Positions 1 to 6,101 of a DNA stretch of 6,589 bases are shown here, piece by piece (the stretch's first letter is position 1; every line of letters starts with the position of its first letter). The notes under the pieces are model-generated. The model was not told where the DNA came from and searched no databases. It was given only the letters and a program-made list of their open reading frames with translations. Source of the DNA: Melioribacteraceae bacterium (GTDB taxonomy: Bacteria; Bacteroidota; Ignavibacteria; Ignavibacteriales; Melioribacteraceae); the NCBI GenBank assembly GCA_027036655.1, contig JALWEC010000492.1, positions 1 through 6,589 on the forward strand. Reading direction: 5' to 3'. The translations under genes and the position numbers were made by a program.

Positions 1-437
1 CTGTCGATTGCTTCAAGACTTTCCAGAACGTCCTTTAACTCTGCGCCGTATGCGCCGATATTTTGTATGGGAGCCGCTCCGACCGCTCCGGGAATTAAAG
101 AAAGATTCTCCAACCCCCAGTAATTATTTTTCACCGCAAATCGAACCGCGTCGTCCCAAACGACTCCTGCGCTTACTTCCAGCAAAACATCCGAATCGTT
201 TTCGGAAATAATTTTAATTTCAGCGGAATCCAAATTCAGAACAACGCCCTCGAAATTTTTAGTAAAAAGGATATTGCTCCCTTTCCCAATCGGAAGAAGC
301 GGAAGTCCGTTTCCATTTGAAAAATCAATAGCTTCGGAAATGTCTTTGGGAGTGGATGCGGTAATAAGATATTTCGCCTTAACATCGACGCCAAATGTAT
401 TAAACGGTTTAAGCGAAACGTTTTCGGTAATATTCAA
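1..437 (-). CDS. murB: UDP-N-acetylmuramate dehydrogenase MurB (5' part; runs off the left edge)
   Basis: MurB is the cytoplasmic FAD enzyme that uses NADPH to reduce UDP-GlcNAc-enolpyruvate to UDP-N-acetylmuramate, the second committed step of peptidoglycan precursor synthesis. Only about the first 145 residues are inside the window; the C-terminal half, with the rest of the substrate-binding and catalytic residues, is missing. Seen directly: the N-terminal SLKPFNTFGVD motif (residues 8-18), the FAD-binding GKGSNILF loop (51-58), and NLSLIPGAVGAAPIQNIGAYG-type sequence (about 111-131), a near-diagnostic MurB signature resembling the E. coli form. The start is inferred as TTG at 437-435, because an in-frame stop lies only six codons upstream and no ATG is available. 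This places the start 1 nt after the comEC stop, so the two are almost certainly co-transcribed and probably translationally coupled. No separate promoter is visible because the upstream sequence is comEC coding DNA. Confidence 0.95.
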   Translation of the reverse strand, partial: MNITENVSLKPFNTFGVDVKAKYLITASTPKDISEAIDFSNGNGLPLLPIGKGSNILFTKNFEGVVLNLDSAEIKIISENDSDVLLEVSAGVVWDDAVRFAVKNNYWGLENLSLIPGAVGAAPIQNIGAYGAELKDVLESLEAID

Positions 438-438
438 T

Positions 439-2829
439 TCAGTTTTTCCAATTTATAAATTCAATTTTCTTTCCGTCCGTACCGAGAACTATTGCGCCGG
501 ACTTATCGGTTCGTTTTATTTCAACGCCGAATTTATTGAGTATCCGCAAAGTTTCAAAATTCGGATGTCCGAATTTATTATTTTCTCCGGCGCTAATCAA
601 TGCATATTTCGGTTTTACCAATTTTAAAAATCTTTCGCCTGTTGATGATTTACTTCCGTGATGCCCAACTTTCAGCACCTCGGATCGGAGAAACTTTCCG
701 TACAAACCGCACCAGAGATTTTCTCCGGTTTTCTCCAAATCGCCTGTAAACAAAAAGGATTCGTTTCCATAGCAGAGTTTTAACAATCCGCTTTTATTAT
801 TCTGGGAAAACTTTTTGTATTTGATTAATGAAGTATCGTTCAAAAAAAATAAGCTCGCGCCCCCTATGGAAAACTTTCTTCTTGAGTAATAACCGATTGG
901 AACGTTATATGATTCGACAAACTTCTCAAAAGCAACGTCTTTCGCCAAGCGTTTATCGATAACCGGTTTGTACACCTGTTTTACCAAACCGTCTCTGATC
1001 AGGGAAAGCGAACCGCGGTAGTGGTCTGCGTCAACATGCGAAATAAAAAGGTAATCGATTTTATCAATGCCGAGAAAATTAAGGAGCGGCTCAATTACGT
1101 ACTTTCCGTTATCGAAATGTTTTGTCGCATTTCCTGCGTCGATTAAAGCTGCTGTTTTATCGGGAAATCTAAGAAGGAAAGAATCTCCCTGACCGATATC
1201 AATAGCGATTACATAAAGTTTATTCGTCTTTAAAAACGGCGGAGAAATAATCCCACCGTAAGTGAAAAAAACAAGAATCGATAAAATAAGTATCGAGACT
1301 TTCGATTTAAGACTGTTAAATTTTGTAAATGAAAAGTAAATCACAATCAATAGCGCATAGTAAAAAAGCGCTTCCCAGAGATTGAAATTTCTTATCCGCA
1401 GATAGGAAAATTCCATATTGCCGGAAAGTTTCGCCATATAAAACATTATATCAATAAGAAGTGAGTTTGTTGTCGCGATAAGCGCTCCGAGATAAGTTGA
1501 AATTACGGAAAAGGCGAGCGAGGCAACAGCAAATGCAACAATGACGCCGATAAGCGGAACCGCGATTAAATTTATGAAAAAGGAAATAAGCGATAATTTT
1601 TTAAAATAGATTAAAGTTATCGGCAGAGTACCGAGCTGAGCGGCAAAAGTCAGGAGGAATAATTGAAGCAGACTTTTAACAAATTTACTTTTGACGTTAA
1701 ATGAATTTAAATAGCGTTCAAACGAAGGATAAAATAACAAGATTGAAAAAACAGCGGCAAATGATAGCTGAAAGCCCGGCGAAAACAACTCGGACGGATT
1801 TATCACAAGCAAAATTAATGCCGCCAAAGCCAAGACATTGAAAGAAGAATATTTCCTTCCCGAAAGGAGAGCCAAAATCATCAATACCGCCATGATGCTT
1901 GCCCTTATTACAGAAGGATGAAGCCCGCTTATAAACATAAAGATAATTATGCCCGCAACCGTCAATCCTCCTTTCAAGAAAAGATTAAACCTGCCGAAGA
2001 TTATGAAAAAAATTGCCACAATAAAACCGACATGCAAACCGGAGACCGCAAGAACGTGAACGATTCCGGAATTAATAAAATTCGACACGATTGATTTATC
2101 CAAGTCCTTTCTTTCGCCGAGCAGCAAAGCTTTTATAAAATGTCTTCTTTCTCCGGTGTAAATCAAATCAATTTCATGCGCAATACTTTCGCGTATCTTA
2201 AACATCGTATTTTTGAAAACACTTGCTCTGTTTGAGATGAGGGAAATATTATCTGTTTTGTAAATGGAAGCCTGCGCCGTAATTCCTTTTTCCTTCAGAT
2301 AATCTCGATAATCAAACTCCCCCGGATTTCTTTTATCGCGCGGACGAAAGAACTTGCACTTTATTTTCACATAATTCCCGGCGGAAGATTTTTCGTAAAA
2401 ATTTTTAAGTTCATACGGTTTACCGTAAATCTTAGAAAGAACTTTACCGGAAGTTTTGGATTTTCTTCCTCCGGCAATTAATGAATCAGCATTCAGATAA
2501 AATGAAACGCCTCTGTCGCGCGGAAGTTCAATGTTTTCAATAGTTCCGTAAACCAGCGCGTTCCGGTATTCGCCTTCGGGAAGAGCGTATTCCGGAAGAT
2601 TTTTCAAATGGAAGGTAATTGAACCGACTCCAAGCAAAAAGATAAATACCGACAGAAAATAATTTGCGGCATTCTCTCTTCCTGTTCTAATCAGTAAAAT
2701 AGTCGAAAGAAAAACAAACAGCGCAAGCGTTAGAATAATCGGAAGCGAAAAAACCGCTCCCTTTCCCGCTATTATTCCGAGTGAAAAAAGGACGACAACT
2801 TTCATCAGCGGAGATTCATTTATCTTCAT
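439..2829 (-). CDS. comEC: ComEC/Rec2 family DNA-uptake channel protein with C-terminal metallo-beta-lactamase domain
   Basis: ComEC forms the inner-membrane channel that carries single-stranded DNA into the cytoplasm in natural transformation. With the start chosen here it is 796 aa, within the usual 700-850 range, and has all three family parts. Residues about 9-76 hold three hydrophobic segments. A DUF4131/OB-like soluble region follows, containing RNPGEFDYRDYLKEKGI (about 167-183). The Competence domain starts near KALLLGERKDL, contains SGIVHVLAVSGLHVG (about 254-268), and continues with many membrane helices to about 530. The metallo-beta-lactamase-like domain covers about 536-778, with IDIGQGDS, the metal-site motif SHVDADHYRG (HxDxDH at 598-603), LFTGDLE, GHHGSKSS and a final GHP. 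The motifs look intact, consistent with a nuclease-competent domain. The open frame extends upstream to a TTG at 2895, but those 22 codons run into the dispersed repeat, so ATG 2829 is preferred; ATG 2805 is a less likely alternative. murB follows after 1 nt. Confidence 0.94.
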   Translation of the reverse strand: MKINESPLMKVVVLFSLGIIAGKGAVFSLPIILTLALFVFLSTILLIRTGRENAANYFLSVFIFLLGVGSITFHLKNLPEYALPEGEYRNALVYGTIENIELPRDRGVSFYLNADSLIAGGRKSKTSGKVLSKIYGKPYELKNFYEKSSAGNYVKIKCKFFRPRDKRNPGEFDYRDYLKEKGITAQASIYKTDNISLISNRASVFKNTMFKIRESIAHEIDLIYTGERRHFIKALLLGERKDLDKSIVSNFINSGIVHVLAVSGLHVGFIVAIFFIIFGRFNLFLKGGLTVAGIIIFMFISGLHPSVIRASIMAVLMILALLSGRKYSSFNVLALAALILLVINPSELFSPGFQLSFAAVFSILLFYPSFERYLNSFNVKSKFVKSLLQLFLLTFAAQLGTLPITLIYFKKLSLISFFINLIAVPLIGVIVAFAVASLAFSVISTYLGALIATTNSLLIDIMFYMAKLSGNMEFSYLRIRNFNLWEALFYYALLIVIYFSFTKFNSLKSKVSILILSILVFFTYGGIISPPFLKTNKLYVIAIDIGQGDSFLLRFPDKTAALIDAGNATKHFDNGKYVIEPLLNFLGIDKIDYLFISHVDADHYRGSLSLIRDGLVKQVYKPVIDKRLAKDVAFEKFVESYNVPIGYYSRRKFSIGGASLFFLNDTSLIKYKKFSQNNKSGLLKLCYGNESFLFTGDLEKTGENLWCGLYGKFLRSEVLKVGHHGSKSSTGERFLKLVKPKYALISAGENNKFGHPNFETLRILNKFGVEIKRTDKSGAIVLGTDGKKIEFINWKN

Positions 2830-2868
2830 CTTGATTACCGATTGTTTTGGTCTGCATCTTACACCCTC
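2816..2868 (-). promoter_or_regulatory. Possible comEC leader: good Shine-Dalgarno plus 13-codon ORF overlapping the comEC start
   Basis: On the minus strand a GAGGG purine run (2868-2864) sits 6 nt upstream of an ATG at 2857-2855. That ATG opens a 13-codon frame, MQTKTIGNQDEDK, ending in TGA at 2818-2816. The small frame is in a different phase from comEC and overlaps the first codons of the preferred comEC start (ATG at 2829). The ribosome site in front of the leader is clearly better than the one in front of comEC (GGTAATCAAG). This would fit a translated leader whose termination delivers ribosomes near the comEC start (translational coupling). It could equally be chance, or show that the true comEC start is misjudged. 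The sequence shows only the geometry; any regulatory role is inference. Confidence 0.25.
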
Positions 2869-2881
2869 AAATAAATATAAA

Positions 2882-3045
2882 AGAAACCTCTGCAAAACCT
2901 AAAATTTTCATATTGAATCTGCCAAGACAAAGGTGAAAGCTATCCGAAACATCTCTAAATTCAGTTAAATTATTGCTTCTGAGATTCTTCATTCCACTTC
3001 GCTCCATTCAGAATGACATATAAAATAGGTTATGCAAAGCCTTCT
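2882..3045. repeat. Dispersed inverted-repeat element, short copy (MITE/REP-like)
   Basis: This 164-bp block aligns end to end with 6102-6286, about 79% identical outside one indel in a hand alignment. Its left end, AGAAACCTCTGCAAAACCTA, and the reverse complement of its right end, AGAAGGCTTTGCATAACCTA, match at about 16 of 20 positions, so it has imperfect terminal inverted repeats. Further in, both arms carry related blocks: a (T)TCATATTGAA-like arm on the left, and GAATGACAT preceded by CTTCGCTCC on the right. The transcript could therefore fold as one long imperfect hairpin. It fills most of the dtd-comEC gap, ending 8 nt from the dtd stop. The GCGAAG/GAATGACA/GAGATTCTT vocabulary resembles a repeat type widespread in Bacteroidota-related genomes (general knowledge, not checked). 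No ORF for a transposase is present, so any mobility would need an enzyme acting in trans. Confidence 0.85.
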
Positions 3046-3053
3046 ATAAAAAA

Positions 3054-3509
3054 TTATTTAGATTCTACTAATATCGTTACCGGTCCTTCGTTTAATATTT
3101 CAATATCCATCATCGCTCCGAAAATTCCGCATTTAACTTTATCGCCTCCGAGATTAATTTTCATCCTTGCGACAAATTTTTCATAAAGAGCTTCCGCAAT
3201 ATCGGGAGGAGCGGCGTTCATAAAATTCGGGCGGTTTCCTTTACGCGCATCTCCGTAAAGAGTAAACTGTGAAATCAGAAGCGCTTCCCCTTCAATCTCT
3301 TTGAGGGAAAGATTCATCTTATCGTCCGCGTCGGGAAAAATTCTGAGATTGGAACATTTATCGGCTACAAAATTAACCTCGCGGTCTCCGTCGGAATGAG
3401 TAATCCCAAGCAAAATTACGATTCCCCGCCCGATTTCTTTGTAATAATCTTCTCCGTTTCTTTTTACAGAAACGCTTCCTTTTCTTACTCTTTGAACTAA
3501 AGCTCTCAT
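3054..3509 (-). CDS. dtd: D-aminoacyl-tRNA deacylase (DTD)
   Basis: DTD is a cytoplasmic proofreading enzyme that hydrolyses D-amino acids (classically D-Tyr), and also glycine, from mischarged tRNAs, keeping D-residues out of proteins. At 151 aa it has the normal family length. It starts with the typical MRALVQRVRKGSVSV strand. It carries both signature motifs of the dimer-interface active site: SQFTLYGD (SQxT at residues 80-83) and NEGPVT (140-145), the second containing the Gly-cisPro pair that enforces chiral selectivity. RGIVILLGI (28-36) and LRIFPD (55-60) are also classical DTD segments. The ATG overlaps the prmC stop by 4 nt (ATGA), so the start is fixed by translational coupling rather than by a recognisable ribosome site. 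It is probably the last gene of the prenyl synthase-MORN-prmC-dtd run, because the repeat element begins 8 nt after its stop. Confidence 0.97.
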   Translation of the reverse strand: MRALVQRVRKGSVSVKRNGEDYYKEIGRGIVILLGITHSDGDREVNFVADKCSNLRIFPDADDKMNLSLKEIEGEALLISQFTLYGDARKGNRPNFMNAAPPDIAEALYEKFVARMKINLGGDKVKCGIFGAMMDIEILNEGPVTILVESK

Positions 3510-4363
3510 TCTTTTTCGGCTCTTATTATTCTATCTATTTCAGCGTAGTCCTTAGTTATTTCAATTTTACCAAACCCCTTATCCGTAAGGATTTGCTTAA
3601 CTTCTTTCCCTTCGTTATGCCCGATTTCAAGGTAAAGTTTACCGCCCGGCTTTAACGACTCCGAAGCGGCTTCCGCTATCCTTTTGTAAAAAGTAAGTCC
3701 ATCCGATTTATCCGTAACCGCAATTTCAGGCTCAAATATTTTAACTTCATCTTCAAGCTCGGAAAATTCATCTTTCGAGACGTAAGGCGGATTTGAAATA
3801 ATAATATCGAAATTTGAAAATAAACGAGTGAAATTCACATCGAAAATATCCGCTTTTTCAAAATGAATAATTTCCTCGTTTAATATTTTTCTGCAATTTT
3901 CGCGCGCAACCTCAAGCGCCTCCTCCGAAATATCCACAGCCGTAATTTCAGCCGTCGGGATTTCTTTTTTCAAAATAATCGGTATATTTCCGCTTCCCGT
4001 TCCAATATCCAAAATCGAAATTAAATCAGGAGAAAGATTTTCGCTAACAATCTTTTCAACAAGCAACTCCGTTTCCGGACGCGGAATCAGAACGTTTCGA
4101 TTTACGCTGAACCTTTCTCCGTAAAATTCAGCATAGCCGAGAACATACTGCAACGGCTCGCGCTCGCCTCTTCGTTTTAGAAATTCACGGTAAGCGTTTT
4201 TTTCTTTTTCTGACAAAGGTTTTTCATAAGAAAGATAAAGTTCCAAGCGCTTCATTTTAAGAACGTCGGCAAGGAGAAGTTCGGCGTTTAGCCTTGCTTC
4301 CTTAACGCCTTTTTCTTCCAAATATTCTGTAGATAGCTTTATCGCATCCAAAACCGTCAGCAT
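3506..4363 (-). CDS. prmC: Peptide chain release factor N5-glutamine methyltransferase PrmC (HemK)
   Basis: PrmC transfers a methyl group from S-adenosylmethionine to the glutamine of the GGQ motif in release factors RF1 and RF2, which improves translation termination. The 285-aa length is normal. Residues 1-75 form the helical N-terminal release-factor-binding domain, with the usual EARLNAELLLADVL and REPLQYVLGYAEFYG segments. VLIPRPETELLVE (91-103) follows. The Rossmann methyltransferase domain has the SAM-binding loop LDIGTGSGNIPI (118-129) and the catalytic NPPY motif (191-194), which separates PrmC/HemK from other methyltransferases. Near the C-terminus DYAEIDRII stands where many homologues have a glycine (A-G-x-DR); the effect is unknown and probably neutral. 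It starts 2 nt after the MORN gene stop and overlaps dtd by 4 nt, so it sits inside a tightly coupled operon. Confidence 0.97.
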   Translation of the reverse strand: MLTVLDAIKLSTEYLEEKGVKEARLNAELLLADVLKMKRLELYLSYEKPLSEKEKNAYREFLKRRGEREPLQYVLGYAEFYGERFSVNRNVLIPRPETELLVEKIVSENLSPDLISILDIGTGSGNIPIILKKEIPTAEITAVDISEEALEVARENCRKILNEEIIHFEKADIFDVNFTRLFSNFDIIISNPPYVSKDEFSELEDEVKIFEPEIAVTDKSDGLTFYKRIAEAASESLKPGGKLYLEIGHNEGKEVKQILTDKGFGKIEITKDYAEIDRIIRAEKE

Positions 4364-4365
4364 AA

Positions 4366-4743
4366 TTAATATCTCGTTTCCGAAGTTACCGTTCCGTCAA
4401 GCGTAAAAATTCTTTTAAATATCAGATTCTCTTTCCGGTAAAATTCCTCGCGCATCAATCTGCCGTTTTCAAAATAATATTTTGAAGGTCCGTCAAGCAC
4501 GCCCTCTTTATATGTTTCGCGGGATTTAATTCTTCCCGTTTCGTAGTACATTGTTGAAATTCCGTTCAATTTTCCGTTAACATAAACAAGTTCTCCTTTT
4601 ACTTTACCGTCGGGATATTTCAAAACTTTCCGTTCGTATGATTTTCCTCCGCTTCGTCCGGACTCGATTCGGCGCAGCGCCGCAGGATTGAGAATTACTT
4701 TTACAAAATCCTTAACTCTTTTCCCGACCGAATAAAAAATCAT
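4366..4743 (-). CDS. Small MORN_2-repeat (YwqK-like) protein of unknown function
   Basis: This 125-aa protein consists of a basic N-terminal stretch (1-36, rich in K and R, no signal peptide or clear membrane helix) followed by tandem units of about 23 residues. The pattern is xYY-x-NG(R/K)-(x)5-Y-x-(x)-G-x-x-(D/N)G: units near 41-61 (YPDGKVKGELVYVNGKLNG), 62-85 (YYETGRIKSRETYKEGVLDG) and 86-108 (YYFENGRLMREEFYRKENL), then a decayed last unit (110-125). This is the MORN_2 repeat family, often labelled 'toxin-antitoxin system YwqK family antitoxin'. That label does not establish a toxin-antitoxin role, and no toxin-like partner is visible nearby. It lies 71 nt after the prenyl synthase and 2 nt before prmC, so it is probably co-transcribed with prmC and dtd. 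The specific function is unknown. The first 30 codons include a GC-rich palindrome (4670-4682), unusual against the AT-rich surroundings. Confidence 0.82.
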   Translation of the reverse strand: MIFYSVGKRVKDFVKVILNPAALRRIESGRSGGKSYERKVLKYPDGKVKGELVYVNGKLNGISTMYYETGRIKSRETYKEGVLDGPSKYYFENGRLMREEFYRKENLIFKRIFTLDGTVTSETRY

Positions 4744-4814
4744 TTAAACTCGCTTTTGGTAAAAAATCAATTTGATTAGAAAAAATTAATATATGAAAAA
4801 GGAATTAAAAAACC

Positions 4815-5795
4815 TTACTTTTCACGTCCCGAGACATAATGTACTAATTCTGCAAGGGCAATTGAAGACTCGTTTTCAGGTAACTTTTTCAAAGCTGCGA
4901 CAGCTTCGTCCACATATTTATCGGCTGTTTTCTGAGCGTACGAGATTCCACCCTTCTCCTCGACAAAAGAAACAACTTTTCTTATCATATCGGGGTCTTT
5001 TCCTTTACGGATAGCCGAAAGAATTTCCTTCTTCTCATTTTTTCCGGCATTCTCCAAGGCGTAAATTAGGGGAAGAGTAAGTTTTTTTTCCTTAATATCG
5101 CCGCCGATTGTTTTTCCGAAGAGTTTTGACTTACCGACAAAATCGAGAATATCATCCTTTATTTGGAACGCGATTCCCAAATTTCTTCCGTATTCGTGAA
5201 GAACCGAAATTTTCTCTTTGTCCGGAGTTACGCTCCTCGCTCCGATAATCGTACAAGTTTCAAGAAGCGAGGCGGTCTTATCTTCAATAATACTAAAATA
5301 AGTTTTTTCGTCGATATTAAGGCGCTTGGTTTTGCTAATCTGCAGCAATTCTCCTTCCGACATCCGCTTAACCGTATTTGTTATCTGACGCAAAAAATCG
5401 AAAGTTTCATTTTCCACGGCAATCGTTAAGCCGCGGGCAAGCAGATAATCTCCGATTAATACTCCTACCTTGTTTTTCCAGATATTATTGATTGAAGGAA
5501 GCCCCCGTCTTTTGGACGCTTCGTCAACTACGTCATCGTGAACTAAGGTCGCCGTGTGCAGAAGCTCTACTAACGTTGCGCCGACGTAAGATTTGTCATT
5601 TACTTTACCCAAGACTTTTGCGGAAAGCAAAACAAGTATCGGACGAATTCTCTTACCTTTCTGCCTGATTATATATTTTGTAACATAATCGACAATCTTA
5701 ACGTCTGATTGAACGGTTAAACTAAATTTTGAATGAAAGGTCTTTAGTTCGTTTTCGATAGGTTTTATTATTTCAGATAATTTTTTATCGGCCAA
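4815..5795 (-). CDS. Long-chain polyprenyl diphosphate synthase (trans-isoprenyl diphosphate synthase)
   Basis: This family condenses isopentenyl diphosphate units onto an allylic primer to make an all-trans polyprenyl diphosphate, usually the side chain of menaquinone or ubiquinone. The protein is 326 aa. It has KGKRIRP (46-52), the first aspartate-rich motif LVHDDVVDEASKRRG (DDxxD at 87-91), GDYLLARG (115-122), and the second aspartate-rich motif QIKDDILDFVG (DDxxD at 214-218) followed by GGDIKEKKLTLPLI (231-244). The residues just before the first motif are small (A82, T83) rather than aromatic, which by the chain-length rule of this family favours long products (about C30 or more). The exact length, and so the choice between ispB, hepT or similar names, cannot be read from sequence. 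The start is inferred as TTG 5795-5793: an in-frame TAA lies six codons upstream and no in-frame ATG exists before conserved sequence. About 540 gene-free bases precede it, so its promoter should lie there. Confidence 0.93.
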   Translation of the reverse strand: MADKKLSEIIKPIENELKTFHSKFSLTVQSDVKIVDYVTKYIIRQKGKRIRPILVLLSAKVLGKVNDKSYVGATLVELLHTATLVHDDVVDEASKRRGLPSINNIWKNKVGVLIGDYLLARGLTIAVENETFDFLRQITNTVKRMSEGELLQISKTKRLNIDEKTYFSIIEDKTASLLETCTIIGARSVTPDKEKISVLHEYGRNLGIAFQIKDDILDFVGKSKLFGKTIGGDIKEKKLTLPLIYALENAGKNEKKEILSAIRKGKDPDMIRKVVSFVEEKGGISYAQKTADKYVDEAVAALKKLPENESSIALAELVHYVSGREK

Positions 5796-6052
5796 ATGAC
5801 ATCTAATCTTTTATTTTTTGAATATGTAAAATATGAAGATTTTTAATTTTTCCGCAAATAAAAGAAAGATAAATACCCGTAAGAAAATTTTATAAACAGA
5901 ACTTTTCCGCAACTATCTGAATGCATCCGCAAAAGGGTTTTCACCGGCAGTGATTATTCAGTAAATTTTTCCGGTTACTTTAATTGTACGGAAGTAAAAT
6001 TAATCCCAAAATTGTCATTAAATTTTTTTCAATCGGAAATTTCAGATTTTAA
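5796..6052. other. AT-rich gene-free region upstream of the prenyl synthase, with three TCCGCAA heptamers
   Basis: No frame here on either strand looks like protein, and no RNA gene is recognisable. The region must contain the promoter of the prenyl synthase unit unless that is read through from the mutase gene. I could not find a confident -35/-10 pair; TTGCGG (5857-5852) with TATTTT 18 nt downstream on the minus strand is only a weak candidate. The heptamer TCCGCAA (TTGCGGA on the minus strand) occurs at 5851-5857, 5906-5912 and 5926-5932, two of them as TTTTCCGCAA. An ACCGG...CCGGT inverted repeat (about 5942-5975) is also present, but its stem is only 5 bp. Confidence 0.5.
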
Positions 6053-6089
6053 ACAGTTTATTGAAGCACATTACGGAATGACAAACTGT
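6053..6089. repeat. Small nested inverted repeat next to the long repeat copy
   Basis: ACAGTTT (6053-6059) and AAACTGT (6083-6089) form a perfect 7-bp inverted repeat with 23 nt between them. Inside lies a second short palindrome, CATTACGGAATG on the + strand (6069-6080), with CATT and AATG as arms. The inner GGAATGACA matches the GGAATGACA block of the adjoining element (6252-6260), so this may be the decayed end of another copy. It lies 12 nt from the left end of the 6102-6286 element and downstream of the mutase gene. It lacks the GC-rich stem and T-run expected of an intrinsic terminator. Confidence 0.45.
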
Positions 6090-6101
6090 ATTTTGATTAT
6101 T

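Noticed and set aside
8..211. 67-codon plus-strand ORF, proline- and arginine-rich
   Set aside because: Antisense shadow of the conserved murB coding sequence.
274..627. 117-codon plus-strand ORF across murB/comEC
   Set aside because: Antisense to two clearly recognised genes, with no recognisable domain or start signal.
2882..3045. CRISPR array or DNA-uptake-sequence cluster next to comEC
   Set aside because: There are only two long palindromic copies 3 kb apart, without regular spacers, and no short uptake-like motif repeated through the coding regions was noticed.
4366..4743. Toxin-antitoxin pair based on the YwqK-family label of MORN_2 proteins
   Set aside because: Neighbouring genes are prmC and a prenyl synthase; nothing resembling a toxin is present, so only the repeat architecture is supported.
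4744..4814. Possible terminator between the prenyl synthase and MORN genes (AATCAA/TTGATT followed by T6 on the minus strand)
   Set aside because: The stem is only A-T rich and its loop is a single base unless shortened to 4 bp, too weak to support an intrinsic terminator; read-through into the MORN gene is likely.
4793..5014. 73-codon plus-strand ORF at the end of the prenyl synthase gene
   Set aside because: Mostly antisense to the prenyl synthase C-terminus; composition unlike a real protein.
5163..5429. 88-codon plus-strand ORF inside the prenyl synthase gene
   Set aside because: Antisense shadow of conserved catalytic sequence.
5796..6052. Riboswitch or small RNA upstream of the prenyl synthase
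   Set aside because: No conserved aptamer core or stable multi-stem fold could be recognised by eye; the available stems are 5 bp or shorter.
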